Shown here: in pieces, positions 18,600-25,156 of the stretch
Numbering within the stretch: position 1 is the first letter of the stretch
Layout of the letters: the number at the start of each line of letters is the position of its first letter
Assembly: GCA_964509885.1 (NCBI GenBank)
Contig: CAZDZL010000001.1
Span: 62,001 to 126,000, forward strand
DNA: 64,000 nucleotides
Source: Palsa-1447 sp964509885
GTDB taxonomy: Bacteria; Verrucomicrobiota; Verrucomicrobiia; Opitutales; Opitutaceae
Direction: 5' to 3'
Position numbers and translations under genes: made by a program
Notes under the pieces: model-generated
Told to the model about the DNA's origin: nothing
Database searches by the model: none
The model's input: the letters and a program-made list of their open reading frames with translations, nothing else

Positions 18600-19164
18600 C
18601 CTCCCGCGCCTTCTCGCCCGGCTCTTCACCGAGCCACCGTGGTATTACCTCTCCTGGCCTGCGGCCGGGATGATCGCCGGCACGCTTCTCGGGGTTGTTT
18701 CGCCAAGGACCGCGGCCCAGCTCTCCATCGTCCCGCGAACCCAGGGCGGCGTCGTCGGGATACTCACGGCGCCGTTCATCCACCTTAACCTCGCCCATTT
18801 CGCGGCAAACCTGCCGCCGTTCCTCGTCATGGGGGCCCTCGTGCTACGGCGGGGCCAATCGGCATTCCCCGAGATTGCGGCCAGCATCGCGCTCGGCCAG
18901 GGCGTGCTGCTGTGGCTCTTTGGCCGCAGGGCGGCACATGCCGGCATGAGCGGGGTCGTCTTCGGTTTCTTCGGCTACCTGGTCGCGCTCGCCTGGCTCA
19001 CACAGACCGCTGCCGATCTGCTGGTGGCGGGAGGCGTGCTCGTGTTCTACGGCGGCATGCTCGCAGGAGTCGCGCCCGCGCGAAATGGCACCTCATGGGA
19101 GGGGCATCTTTTTGGCATCTTAGCGGGCCTCGGGGTGGCTTGGTTCCAGTTCGGAGCGAGGTAA
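18592..19164 (+). CDS. Rhomboid-family intramembrane serine protease
   Basis: 190 residues with about six membrane segments, the minimal rhomboid size. Catalytic features are present: the serine S120 in HAGMSGVVFGF, the histidine H172 in EGHLFGILAGLG on the last helix, and the helix-2 HxxxN element (H69, N73) in NLAHFAANLPP. This enzyme class cleaves transmembrane helices of substrate proteins within the bilayer. Its start overlaps the ribbon-helix-helix gene by 8 bp, implying translational coupling. The substrate is unknown. Confidence 0.87.
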   Translation: MDDLPRLLARLFTEPPWYYLSWPAAGMIAGTLLGVVSPRTAAQLSIVPRTQGGVVGILTAPFIHLNLAHFAANLPPFLVMGALVLRRGQSAFPEIAASIALGQGVLLWLFGRRAAHAGMSGVVFGFFGYLVALAWLTQTAADLLVAGGVLVFYGGMLAGVAPARNGTSWEGHLFGILAGLGVAWFQFGAR

Positions 19165-19200
19165 TTCGGCGCCTCCTATCTCATCGCCCATTCAATCGGC

Positions 19201-19464
19201 ATGGGGATGACGCGGCCGGTTTGGACATTTGACGTTCATTTCCAATCCGACAGACTCTGGAGCGTGAAAGAAATCGCCGACGACGCCATTGAGGTGGCCC
19301 TGAGGGCAGGCTTCGACCTGAGTCTTGTTGACGCCAGCTTGCGGCTGACTCCTGAGGAGCGGGCGAGCCAGCATGACCAGGCCCTTTCCCTCGTTTTAGA
19401 GTTTGACCGGATACGCCAAGCACGAAGTGAAAAGCCTGAGCCAACTTCTCCAGCGGCTAGCTGA
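19201..19464 (+). CDS. Small protein paired with nucleotidyltransferase (possible antitoxin-like partner)
   Basis: 87 residues beginning at ATG 19201 (a second ATG is at 19207). It contains helices with LWSVKEIADDAIEVALRAGFD and the box RLTPEERASQHD, which I associate with short proteins encoded just upstream of minimal nucleotidyltransferases. It overlaps that gene (19403) by 62 bp in another frame. The region is visibly lower in G+C than its surroundings. Function unknown; regulation or neutralisation of the enzyme is a guess from position. Confidence 0.55.
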   Translation: MGMTRPVWTFDVHFQSDRLWSVKEIADDAIEVALRAGFDLSLVDASLRLTPEERASQHDQALSLVLEFDRIRQARSEKPEPTSPAAS

Positions 19465-19936
19465 TTCCCGAGTCGATTTTGTGGTGGTGGGTGGCTTTGC
19501 CGGTGTGCTCCACGGCTCAGCCCTCGTGACTAGGGACCTCGACATTTGCGCTGTTCTGTCTCCCGAGAACATAGAGCGGCTCAGGGATGCTCTTAAGGAC
19601 CTTAACCCGCGGCACCGGATGACGCCACAGAGCCTGTCTTTTCTCCAGGTCCCGAAGCCCGGGGAGTCGGTGAGCAATCTCTATCTCCAGACGGACTGGG
19701 GCATCGTTGACATACTCTCCTCAATCATAGGACTGGGCGATTTCGAATCCATCCGGGCAAATTCTGAGATCTTTGAGATCGCCGGGAAAAAATTCAGGCT
19801 GATTTCACTTCCTGATCTGGTGCGAGCCAAGGAGGCCCTGGGCCGCGAGAAGGACCTTCTCGCGGCAAAGGAGCTTCGGGCCATCGCTTCCATGCGAGAA
19901 CGATCCAAATCTGGCGCCGAGCTAGAACCCGACTAA
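19403..19936 (+). CDS. Minimal nucleotidyltransferase (AbiEii/MNT-like fold)
   Basis: 177 residues. The N-terminal half has the nucleotidyltransferase core DFVVVGGFAGVLHGSALVTR followed by DLDI, that is, the GG and DxD metal-binding elements, and a later strand with WGIVDILSS that can supply the third carboxylate. The C-terminal helices include LVRAKEALGREKDL, as in AbiEii-type and DUF6036-like proteins, several of which are toxins of toxin-antitoxin pairs that modify tRNA or proteins. The start is TTG 19403 by frame; GTG 19427 is a good alternative. It has lower G+C than the window average, consistent with transfer. Confidence 0.72.
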   Translation: MTGYAKHEVKSLSQLLQRLADSRVDFVVVGGFAGVLHGSALVTRDLDICAVLSPENIERLRDALKDLNPRHRMTPQSLSFLQVPKPGESVSNLYLQTDWGIVDILSSIIGLGDFESIRANSEIFEIAGKKFRLISLPDLVRAKEALGREKDLLAAKELRAIASMRERSKSGAELEPD

Positions 19937-19965
19937 CCGGAGCGACGTCGCCCGATATCCTGCGA

Positions 19966-20709
19966 CTATATCCGGGGCTTCATTGCCTCGACATAAAGCG
20001 AATACGGGGCGTGCTCGCTCCGGTCGATCGCCAGGAGCGGGTCGGACGACACCCCGAACGATGCCTGGCGGATGCCCGAAAATCCGGCCTTCTTCAGCAC
20101 CCATTCAAGCGTCTCGAAGTCGTAGGCGAAATGGTGCTCGCCGCCCTGGTGAAATACGTGGTTGAGCATCGCCATGGGCGTGGGCATGTCGTGCGGGAGG
20201 GCCGCGACGCCGAGGGGCCCCCAATGGGCGCTATCGTTGCAGAGGTAAGCCTCAACGAAGCGGCGCCCGTCGGGCACGATGATCCGGAGCATCCCGCCCG
20301 GCTCCAGCACCCTGAAGAATTCGCCGAGAACGCCGGGGATCTCGTGCTTGAAATTGAGGTGCTCGATGACGTGCTCGGCGAGAATGCGGGCCACGCTGCC
20401 GTCGGCAAAGGGGAGCTTTCGCCGCACGTCGCAGGGAAACGACTGGTCGCCGGGATGTCGCACGGCGTCCGTGTTCACCCAGCCGGCGATGCCTCGCCCC
20501 CCACTTCCTATATTCAGGCTCAAGCCTTTCAGGCCCCTCAGGCGCCTCAGCTCGCGATGGTAGGCGGGGCTGATCCGGTTCCGCAGGTGACATCCCCATG
20601 AATTGACCTCGAACCGCAGCTCCGTGAACAGCTCCGGGTTGACGGGAAGCCTGGGGATGAGCCATCGCCCAATGCGTTGCTTCAAGGTCATGTCGTCCGG
20701 GACACTCAT
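19966..20709 (-). CDS. SAM-dependent methyltransferase (class I-like)
   Basis: 247 residues from ATG 20709 (ATG 20691 is an alternative; an open frame to 20844 adds an arginine-rich stretch of little credibility). The cofactor loop is LSLNIGSGGRGIAGWVNTD, motif II-like DVRRKLPFADGSVARILAEH follows, and then EVIEHL-type text (HVIEHLNFKHEIP) and LEPGGMLRIIVPDG. This pattern is common in methyltransferases of polysaccharide and lipopolysaccharide loci, where the acceptor is a sugar or lipid carrier. No neighbour names the acceptor here. Confidence 0.8.
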   Translation of the reverse strand: MSVPDDMTLKQRIGRWLIPRLPVNPELFTELRFEVNSWGCHLRNRISPAYHRELRRLRGLKGLSLNIGSGGRGIAGWVNTDAVRHPGDQSFPCDVRRKLPFADGSVARILAEHVIEHLNFKHEIPGVLGEFFRVLEPGGMLRIIVPDGRRFVEAYLCNDSAHWGPLGVAALPHDMPTPMAMLNHVFHQGGEHHFAYDFETLEWVLKKAGFSGIRQASFGVSSDPLLAIDRSEHAPYSLYVEAMKPRI

Positions 20710-20859
20710 GGGGCTCGGTTCTCGGGTACGCAACCCCTCTGATTCCCCGTCAGGCGGCTCAACCAGGGCCTGGAGCCCGCGAAAAAGTCGAGCCCACGCG
20801 TCTTGCCGTCGGCGCGTTTCCCGACACACTCGAAACGCCGTCATTCAATTTCGCCCCTG

Positions 20860-21291
20860 ATGCGCCTTGCGACAACCAGCCTTATTGGCGCCCTCCTGTT
20901 GGCGGCTGCCGCCCGAGGTCAGGATTCCGCGGCTTCGCGAATCGATGAGCCTCGCAATGAGATCCGGGAAGAAATGCGGTCGCAGTACCGGTATGCTCCT
21001 TCCGGGTCAAAGCCGGCGGCCATGCCTACCGCGCTTCAGTCGGATTCCCCGCCCCTTCCCGTGTCGCAGGCAACCAAGGCGGATGTCGTGAAGATGGAGC
21101 CCTATGAGGTCCGCGAATCAGGCTCCTCAAGCGCGGCCTACCTGCCGCTCGAGCGTGCTTCCCCCGCCAAAGCCCCGGCGACGGTGGCAAAAAAGCTGGG
21201 CATCGGAGAGCGCGACTTCAAGGTCGGCAAGGTGCACGCCTTCGTGGTCACCCTCTTCTACATCCCGATCGCTGCGGGATTCAGCTGGTAA
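20860..21291 (+). CDS. Small secreted or anchored hypothetical protein
   Basis: 143 residues from ATG 20860. It begins with a signal peptide (LATTSLIGALLLAAAARGQ), continues through a proline/serine-rich low-complexity region with the box VVKMEPYEVRES, and ends with LGIGERDFKVGKVHAFVVTL and a hydrophobic tail (FYIPIAAGFSW) that could anchor it. The family is unknown. It is divergent from the methyltransferase at 19966 and is the last gene before the truncated tRNA copy at 21309. Confidence 0.6.
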   Translation: MRLATTSLIGALLLAAAARGQDSAASRIDEPRNEIREEMRSQYRYAPSGSKPAAMPTALQSDSPPLPVSQATKADVVKMEPYEVRESGSSSAAYLPLERASPAKAPATVAKKLGIGERDFKVGKVHAFVVTLFYIPIAAGFSW

Positions 21292-21308
21292 TCTGGTTGG
21301 TCCGACGC

Positions 21309-21361
21309 TGGTGCCCGGGGTGGGGGTCGAACCCACATTACTTTCGTAGGCAGATTTTGAG
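21309..21361 (-). pseudogene. 3' part of a tRNA-Leu gene (anticodon loop to CCA)
   Basis: Fifty-three bases match the 3' part of the intact tRNA-Leu at 22599-22683, with 48 of 53 identical. The match runs from the anticodon loop through the variable arm and T arm to the encoded CCA, and stops abruptly at both ends. No D arm or 5' acceptor strand precedes it, so it cannot be a tRNA. In the variable arm one base pair has changed in both strands (G-C to T-A), so it derives from a functional gene rather than from decay. A half tRNA broken at the anticodon loop is what site-specific integration leaves behind. Confidence 0.7.
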
Positions 21362-21551
21362 CACTCCATGCGGCCGGCCGTGATCCGCATTGACGGGATA
21401 CTGTTCTCTAACCCGTTCAGAACGATGATGGCTTCACTCGGACAAGCGAAGCCCATCCAAGCACGTTGGCGAGGAAGGATCGACAAGAGCCTGTTTACCC
21501 ATGGGTTAACCAGTCGATTCGCTCCCAGCGAGCGACAATCGTGGTGTGCCG

Positions 21552-22193
21552 CTAAGCCTCGTTTGGCGGGGACTCCAACGGGCCGTCGACAATCAGCTTC
21601 TGTGATAACTTTTGTTGCAGGGCCTGGTAACTCCGTTCGGTCACCACAATCGTCTCTGCGAGACGATCCTGCGCACAGCGTCGGTAGGGGTGAATGAAAA
21701 ACTGCACGAATCCAAAGCCCAGCTCAAGCGCGGCCGCCCCATAGCCCAACGCTCGCTCCACCGCATGCCAGAACGAGATCTGTCGATGGGCCAGTGAGAC
21801 GACCCTGATCTTCAGCAGTCGCTTGCCCGGAGTTCGGCCTTTGCCCGTCCACAACAAGACGCCGCAATACAGTACCGGCGCAACCACCGTGGCGGCCACA
21901 TGAATGAACTCGTTGCCCTCGATGTTGATCAGTTGGACCTTCATGCCCCCATCGGTCACGGGAACATGGAGCTCCTTGACCACAGGCAAATGATACTCGT
22001 CCGGACTCGAATGGCCCTGCATCCGATCGAACTTTTTCAATCCCATCAATCCAAGCGTCATTAAAGCACTCAAGAGAACCGCCATGAGAAAACAGTCGAT
22101 GAGGAATGCAGAGGCCCGTTGCCAGAACTCAGCGAGCTCTAGTCCATCCAGCTCGCGCAACAACTCGGTCTCATGCGCCGAAAACGTCTTCAC
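21552..22193 (-). CDS. RDD family membrane protein
   Basis: 213 residues. The RDD domain pattern is present: FWQRASAFLIDCFLMAVLLS (Arg-Ala, then Ile-Asp in the first helix), GRTPGKRLLKIRVVS between helices, and CAQDRLAETIVV at the end of the domain. There are three to four membrane segments, and a 45-residue extracytoplasmic loop after the first helix carries VVKELHVPVTDGG. RDD proteins are poorly understood; some are linked to transport or to membrane protein handling. The gene lies alone in the lower-GC segment between the two tRNA-Leu copies, which suggests it was acquired. Confidence 0.78.
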   Translation of the reverse strand: MKTFSAHETELLRELDGLELAEFWQRASAFLIDCFLMAVLLSALMTLGLMGLKKFDRMQGHSSPDEYHLPVVKELHVPVTDGGMKVQLINIEGNEFIHVAATVVAPVLYCGVLLWTGKGRTPGKRLLKIRVVSLAHRQISFWHAVERALGYGAAALELGFGFVQFFIHPYRRCAQDRLAETIVVTERSYQALQQKLSQKLIVDGPLESPPNEA

Positions 22194-22598
22194 GCGTAGG
22201 AGCCCGATTTCAACCCTGGCATCGCGCTATCGCGGGTTCGAAAATCCGCGAGCACAATGCCGAAGGAGCATTCACAATTTGCAGGACTCAATTGGAAGCG
22301 CCGTGAAACCCGCAAATGGCGCGAGGCAAAGAGAAGCATCAACTCACCAATCCAGCCGATCATTGAATTCGTGCACCTCGAACATTGAAATTTCCCTTAC
22401 CACACGACTAAGACCGAACAACGTGTCTTCGTCTTTTCGACCACGGCCGCGATTCGGCCATATCCGCTATTTCCCCGCAATAAAAATTCGAATCTACGGA
22501 CTCGTCTGCAACTAACACCTCATCGTTGATTCGGTTTTCCGTTCGCCCTCTGACTTCCGGTAACCTCTTCGGATCGAAGGGTACCGCGAGCCAAAAGT
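22194..22598. other. 405-bp lower-GC region without a gene
   Basis: Between the start of the RDD gene and the 3' end of tRNA-Leu the sequence is much less G+C-rich than the window. The short frames crossing it have serine/arginine-rich, structureless translations. I see no hairpin or promoter strong enough to name. Confidence 0.4.
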
Positions 22599-22683
22599 TG
22601 GTGCCCAGGGTGGGGATCGAACCCACACGACTTTCGTCGGCAGATTTTGAGTCTGCTGCGTCTGCCAATTCCGCCACCCGGGC
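22599..22683 (-). tRNA. tRNA-Leu (anticodon CAA)
   Basis: An 85-base tRNA including encoded CCA. The acceptor strand GCCCGGG pairs with CCTGGGC (one G-U pair), the D arm has GGCGGAATTGGCAGACGC, and the anticodon stem GCAGA/TCTGC encloses loop CTCAAAA, giving anticodon CAA that reads TTG. The variable arm is long, with GAC-GAAA-GTC, as in class II tRNAs, and the T arm is GTGGG-TTCGATC-CCCAC. The gene is on the minus strand, and its 3' part is repeated at 21309-21361. Confidence 0.95.
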
Positions 22684-22700
22684 GAGGGAGCGCCGATCCG

Positions 22701-22706
22701 ATTATA
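22701..22706 (-). promoter_or_regulatory. -10 box (TATAAT) for tRNA-Leu
   Basis: On the minus strand a perfect TATAAT lies 17 bases before the first base of tRNA-Leu, so transcription would start about ten bases upstream of the mature 5' end. No good -35 hexamer is seen at 16-18 bases; a TTGCCT lies only 12 bases away. Confidence 0.5.
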
Positions 22707-22774
22707 ACCCGCATCGGGAGGCAAGTCCTCAGTGCGGGCGACATCGACGGCGAGGGCGTGCGCCCTCCCCTATC

Positions 22775-23608
22775 TCACGGCGTCCCGAAGGCCCACAAGG
22801 TCCTGAGCGACGGAAGCTTCTTCGCCAGGGCCACACCCCTGCCGTCCACCTTTGTCTCCGTGAGGTTCAGCGCCTCGAGCCGCCCGAGCGCCGCTAGGCG
22901 GGCGACGCCTTCCGACGTCACCGCGGTGCGCGTGAGGTCAATGCGGACGAGATTGGGCCACCGCCCGATGGACTCCATCCCCTTGTCCGACACCCGGGTG
23001 CGGGCGAGCTCGGCCTCCACGATGAGGTCGGCCATCGGGGCTAGGCTCGCCAGGACCTCGTCATTGCACTTGGCGGGCGCGCTCGCCGTGCGCAGCACGA
23101 GCCCGTCCGTCGGAACGCGCGACCGGGGCACCAGCCTGACGCCCAGCCTCTGCGCCAGCTCCGTCGCCGCGGTGAGCCGGGGCCGGTAGTCGGGCGCGGC
23201 CGGCGGCGCGGCGACGGCGGGCGCGGCGGGGACAACCTCAAAGGCGGCGGCCGGCGGTGCGCCCGCGGCGATCCAGTTTTCGAGGACCGAGATCTCCGCC
23301 GGCGACAGCGGCGGATGATCGCCCGACGGCATGAAGTCGTCGTCGGTCGGCGCAAGCGTGACGCGCCTGAACAGCTCGCTGCCGGCGGCGTCGCCCGGCT
23401 TCACGACGTCCCCGTCGTCGGACCCCTGCAGGACGCCGGCGAGGCTGTCGAGCCGAAGCCCTGCCTTCTGCTTCGTCGCGCCGTGGCACTTGACGCAGTT
23501 GTGCTCAAAGACCGGGGCGACGCTGCCGGAATAGGTGCCCGGCTCCGCGCTCGCGCGGCCCGCGCACGCAAGCAGGAAAAGAAGGGCGGATCGCGCTCCG
23601 CGCCTCAA
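22775..23608 (-). CDS. Exported PSCyt1-type cytochrome with leucine-rich-repeat-like tail
   Basis: 277 residues. The start is a TTG at 23608 that overlaps the TGA of the DUF1501 gene by 4 bases and follows a GAGAGG site. It opens a signal peptide (ARSALLFLLACAGRASA). Residues ~25-90 are a planctomycete-type cytochrome c domain with heme motif CVKCH and KAGLRLDSLAGVLQG, and a later PSGDHPPL supplies the usual distal region. The last ~100 residues contain repeats such as NLVRIDLTRTAVTSEGVARL and LEALNLTETKVDGRGVAL, which look like short leucine-rich repeats. It is the third gene of the 28513-22775 operon. Confidence 0.75.
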   Translation of the reverse strand: MRRGARSALLFLLACAGRASAEPGTYSGSVAPVFEHNCVKCHGATKQKAGLRLDSLAGVLQGSDDGDVVKPGDAAGSELFRRVTLAPTDDDFMPSGDHPPLSPAEISVLENWIAAGAPPAAAFEVVPAAPAVAAPPAAPDYRPRLTAATELAQRLGVRLVPRSRVPTDGLVLRTASAPAKCNDEVLASLAPMADLIVEAELARTRVSDKGMESIGRWPNLVRIDLTRTAVTSEGVARLAALGRLEALNLTETKVDGRGVALAKKLPSLRTLWAFGTP

Positions 23609-25149
23609 GCGAGCACCTCTCGGATGACGCGCGCCGGCAGCACGCCGGTGAGCTTCTGGTCCAGCCCCTGGAACTTGAACGTGAGCTTGTTGTGGTTGAA
23701 GCCGAACTGGTGGAGGATCGTGGCGTGCAGGTCCCGGACGTGCACGGGGTCCTTGACGATGTTGTACGAGAAGTCGTCGGTCTCGCCGTAGGTCATGCCG
23801 GGCTTGGTCCCCGCGCCGCACATCCACATGCTGAAGCAGCGCGGATGGTGGTCGCGCCCGTAGTTGTCGGCCTCGAGGCGGCCCTGCGAGTACACGGTCC
23901 TCCCGAACTCGCCGCCCCAGATGACCAGGGTGTCGTCGAGCATTCCGCGGCGCTTCAGGTCCGTGATGAGCCCGTACGTCGGCCTGTCGGACTCCTCGCA
24001 CATCGCCTTGATGTCCGTCGGCAGGTTCGTGTGGTTGTCCCACGTCCTCATGAAGATCTGGGTGAAGCGCACGCCGCGCTCGGCGAGCCGACGCGCCATG
24101 AGGCAGTTGTAGGCGAATGTGCCCGGCTCCTTCGCCTTGGGGCCGTAGAGGTCCCAGGTCGAGGCGGGCTCGTCGGAAAAGTCGCTCAGGTCGGGCACCG
24201 ACGTCTGCATCCGGAACGCCATCTCGTACTGGGCGATCCGGGTGTTGATCTCCGGGTCGCCGACCCGCTCGAACAGCTGGTGGTTGAGCTCGTTCACGCC
24301 GTTGATCATGGAGCGGCGGACGTCGCGCTCCACCCCCTTGGGGTCCTGCAGGTAGAGGACGGGCTCGCCGCCCGATCGCAGGGCCACCGCCGTGTATTCC
24401 GGGGACAGGAAGCCCGAGGACCACAGGCGGTTGGAGAGCGCCTGCACGTTGCGCTTCGTCGGTATCTTCGAGGTCATCACCACGAAGGTCGGCAGCTCCT
24501 CGTTGATCGCCCCGAGGCCGTAGGCCAGCCACGAGCCCAGCGCCGGCTTTCCCGGGAACATGTTGCCGGTCGTCATCGTGAGGATCGCGGGCTCGTGGTT
24601 GATCGCCTCGGTGTAGAGGGACTTGATGACGCAGAGCTCGTCCACGACCTTCCCGGTCGACGGGAACAGGTCGGAGACCCAGGTGCCGGACCTCCCCTGC
24701 TGGGTGAACTTGCAGAAGCTTGGCGCGATCGGCAGCGACGCCTGGCTGGCGGTCATCCCGGTGAGGACCTGGCCGCCCCGGACGGACTCGGGCAGGTTCT
24801 GGGCGAACATCCCGGCCAGCTTCGGCTTGTAGTCCCAGGTCTCGAACTGCGACGGCGCGCCCGCCATGAAGAGGTAGATCGCCCGCTTTGCCTTCGGCAC
24901 GAACTGCGGGCGCCTGTCAGGCAGCGCGGCCACGTCGGCGAGGAGGTGGGGCGCGGTGCGCCCGAGGATCGTCGCTAGGCCGGCCCAGGCCAGCGCCCGG
25001 GAGCCCCGGGCGAGGAAATGGCGGCGGGTCTCGGCCTCGAGCCACTCCCGCTTGAGCGAGATCGGCACGTAGGGAAGGTCGAGCACGGTCGGGTGCTCCC
25101 CGCCGTGGTCGGAGCAGGGGTGTTCGGGGGCGTGCAGTTCGTCGGGCAT
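23605..25149 (-). CDS. DUF1501 domain-containing protein (sulfatase-fold, Tat-exported)
   Basis: 514 residues. Near the N-terminus, ETRRHFLARGSRALAWAGLA is a twin-arginine export signal. The body has the DUF1501 hallmarks YLFMAGAPSQFETWDYKPK, TWDNHTNL and DTLVIWGGEFGR, and ends with GLDQKLTGVLPARVIREVL. DUF1501 proteins have an alkaline phosphatase/sulfatase-like fold, are encoded with DUF1549/DUF1553 cytochromes in Planctomycetes and Verrucomicrobiota, and are presumed to act on sulfated or complex polysaccharides at the cell surface. It starts 7 bp after the stop of the 25157 gene and overlaps the next gene by 4 bp. Confidence 0.88.
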   Translation of the reverse strand: MPDELHAPEHPCSDHGGEHPTVLDLPYVPISLKREWLEAETRRHFLARGSRALAWAGLATILGRTAPHLLADVAALPDRRPQFVPKAKRAIYLFMAGAPSQFETWDYKPKLAGMFAQNLPESVRGGQVLTGMTASQASLPIAPSFCKFTQQGRSGTWVSDLFPSTGKVVDELCVIKSLYTEAINHEPAILTMTTGNMFPGKPALGSWLAYGLGAINEELPTFVVMTSKIPTKRNVQALSNRLWSSGFLSPEYTAVALRSGGEPVLYLQDPKGVERDVRRSMINGVNELNHQLFERVGDPEINTRIAQYEMAFRMQTSVPDLSDFSDEPASTWDLYGPKAKEPGTFAYNCLMARRLAERGVRFTQIFMRTWDNHTNLPTDIKAMCEESDRPTYGLITDLKRRGMLDDTLVIWGGEFGRTVYSQGRLEADNYGRDHHPRCFSMWMCGAGTKPGMTYGETDDFSYNIVKDPVHVRDLHATILHQFGFNHNKLTFKFQGLDQKLTGVLPARVIREVLA

Positions 25150-25156
25150 GGGGGCC

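Larger units (their letters stand above)
21309..22683. mobile_element. Putative small integrated segment bounded by tRNA-Leu repeats
   Basis: An intact tRNA-Leu and a 3'-part copy, in the same orientation, bracket about 1.24 kb that contains one RDD-protein gene and is clearly lower in G+C than the flanks (roughly half G+C by eye). Tyrosine recombinases of islands and phages use such tRNA 3' segments as attachment cores and rebuild the gene at one end. No integrase is present, so if this was a mobile element it is a remnant or a satellite. A simple tRNA duplication followed by truncation is the alternative. Confidence 0.4.

Noticed and set aside
22408..22677. Small open frame on the minus strand across tRNA-Leu
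   Set aside because: It translates the tRNA sequence itself.
23609..24532. Upstream extension of the PSCyt1/LRR-like gene
   Set aside because: The stretch is antisense-free but lies in another frame of the well-supported DUF1501 gene. A TTG start with ribosome site at 23608 explains the gene.
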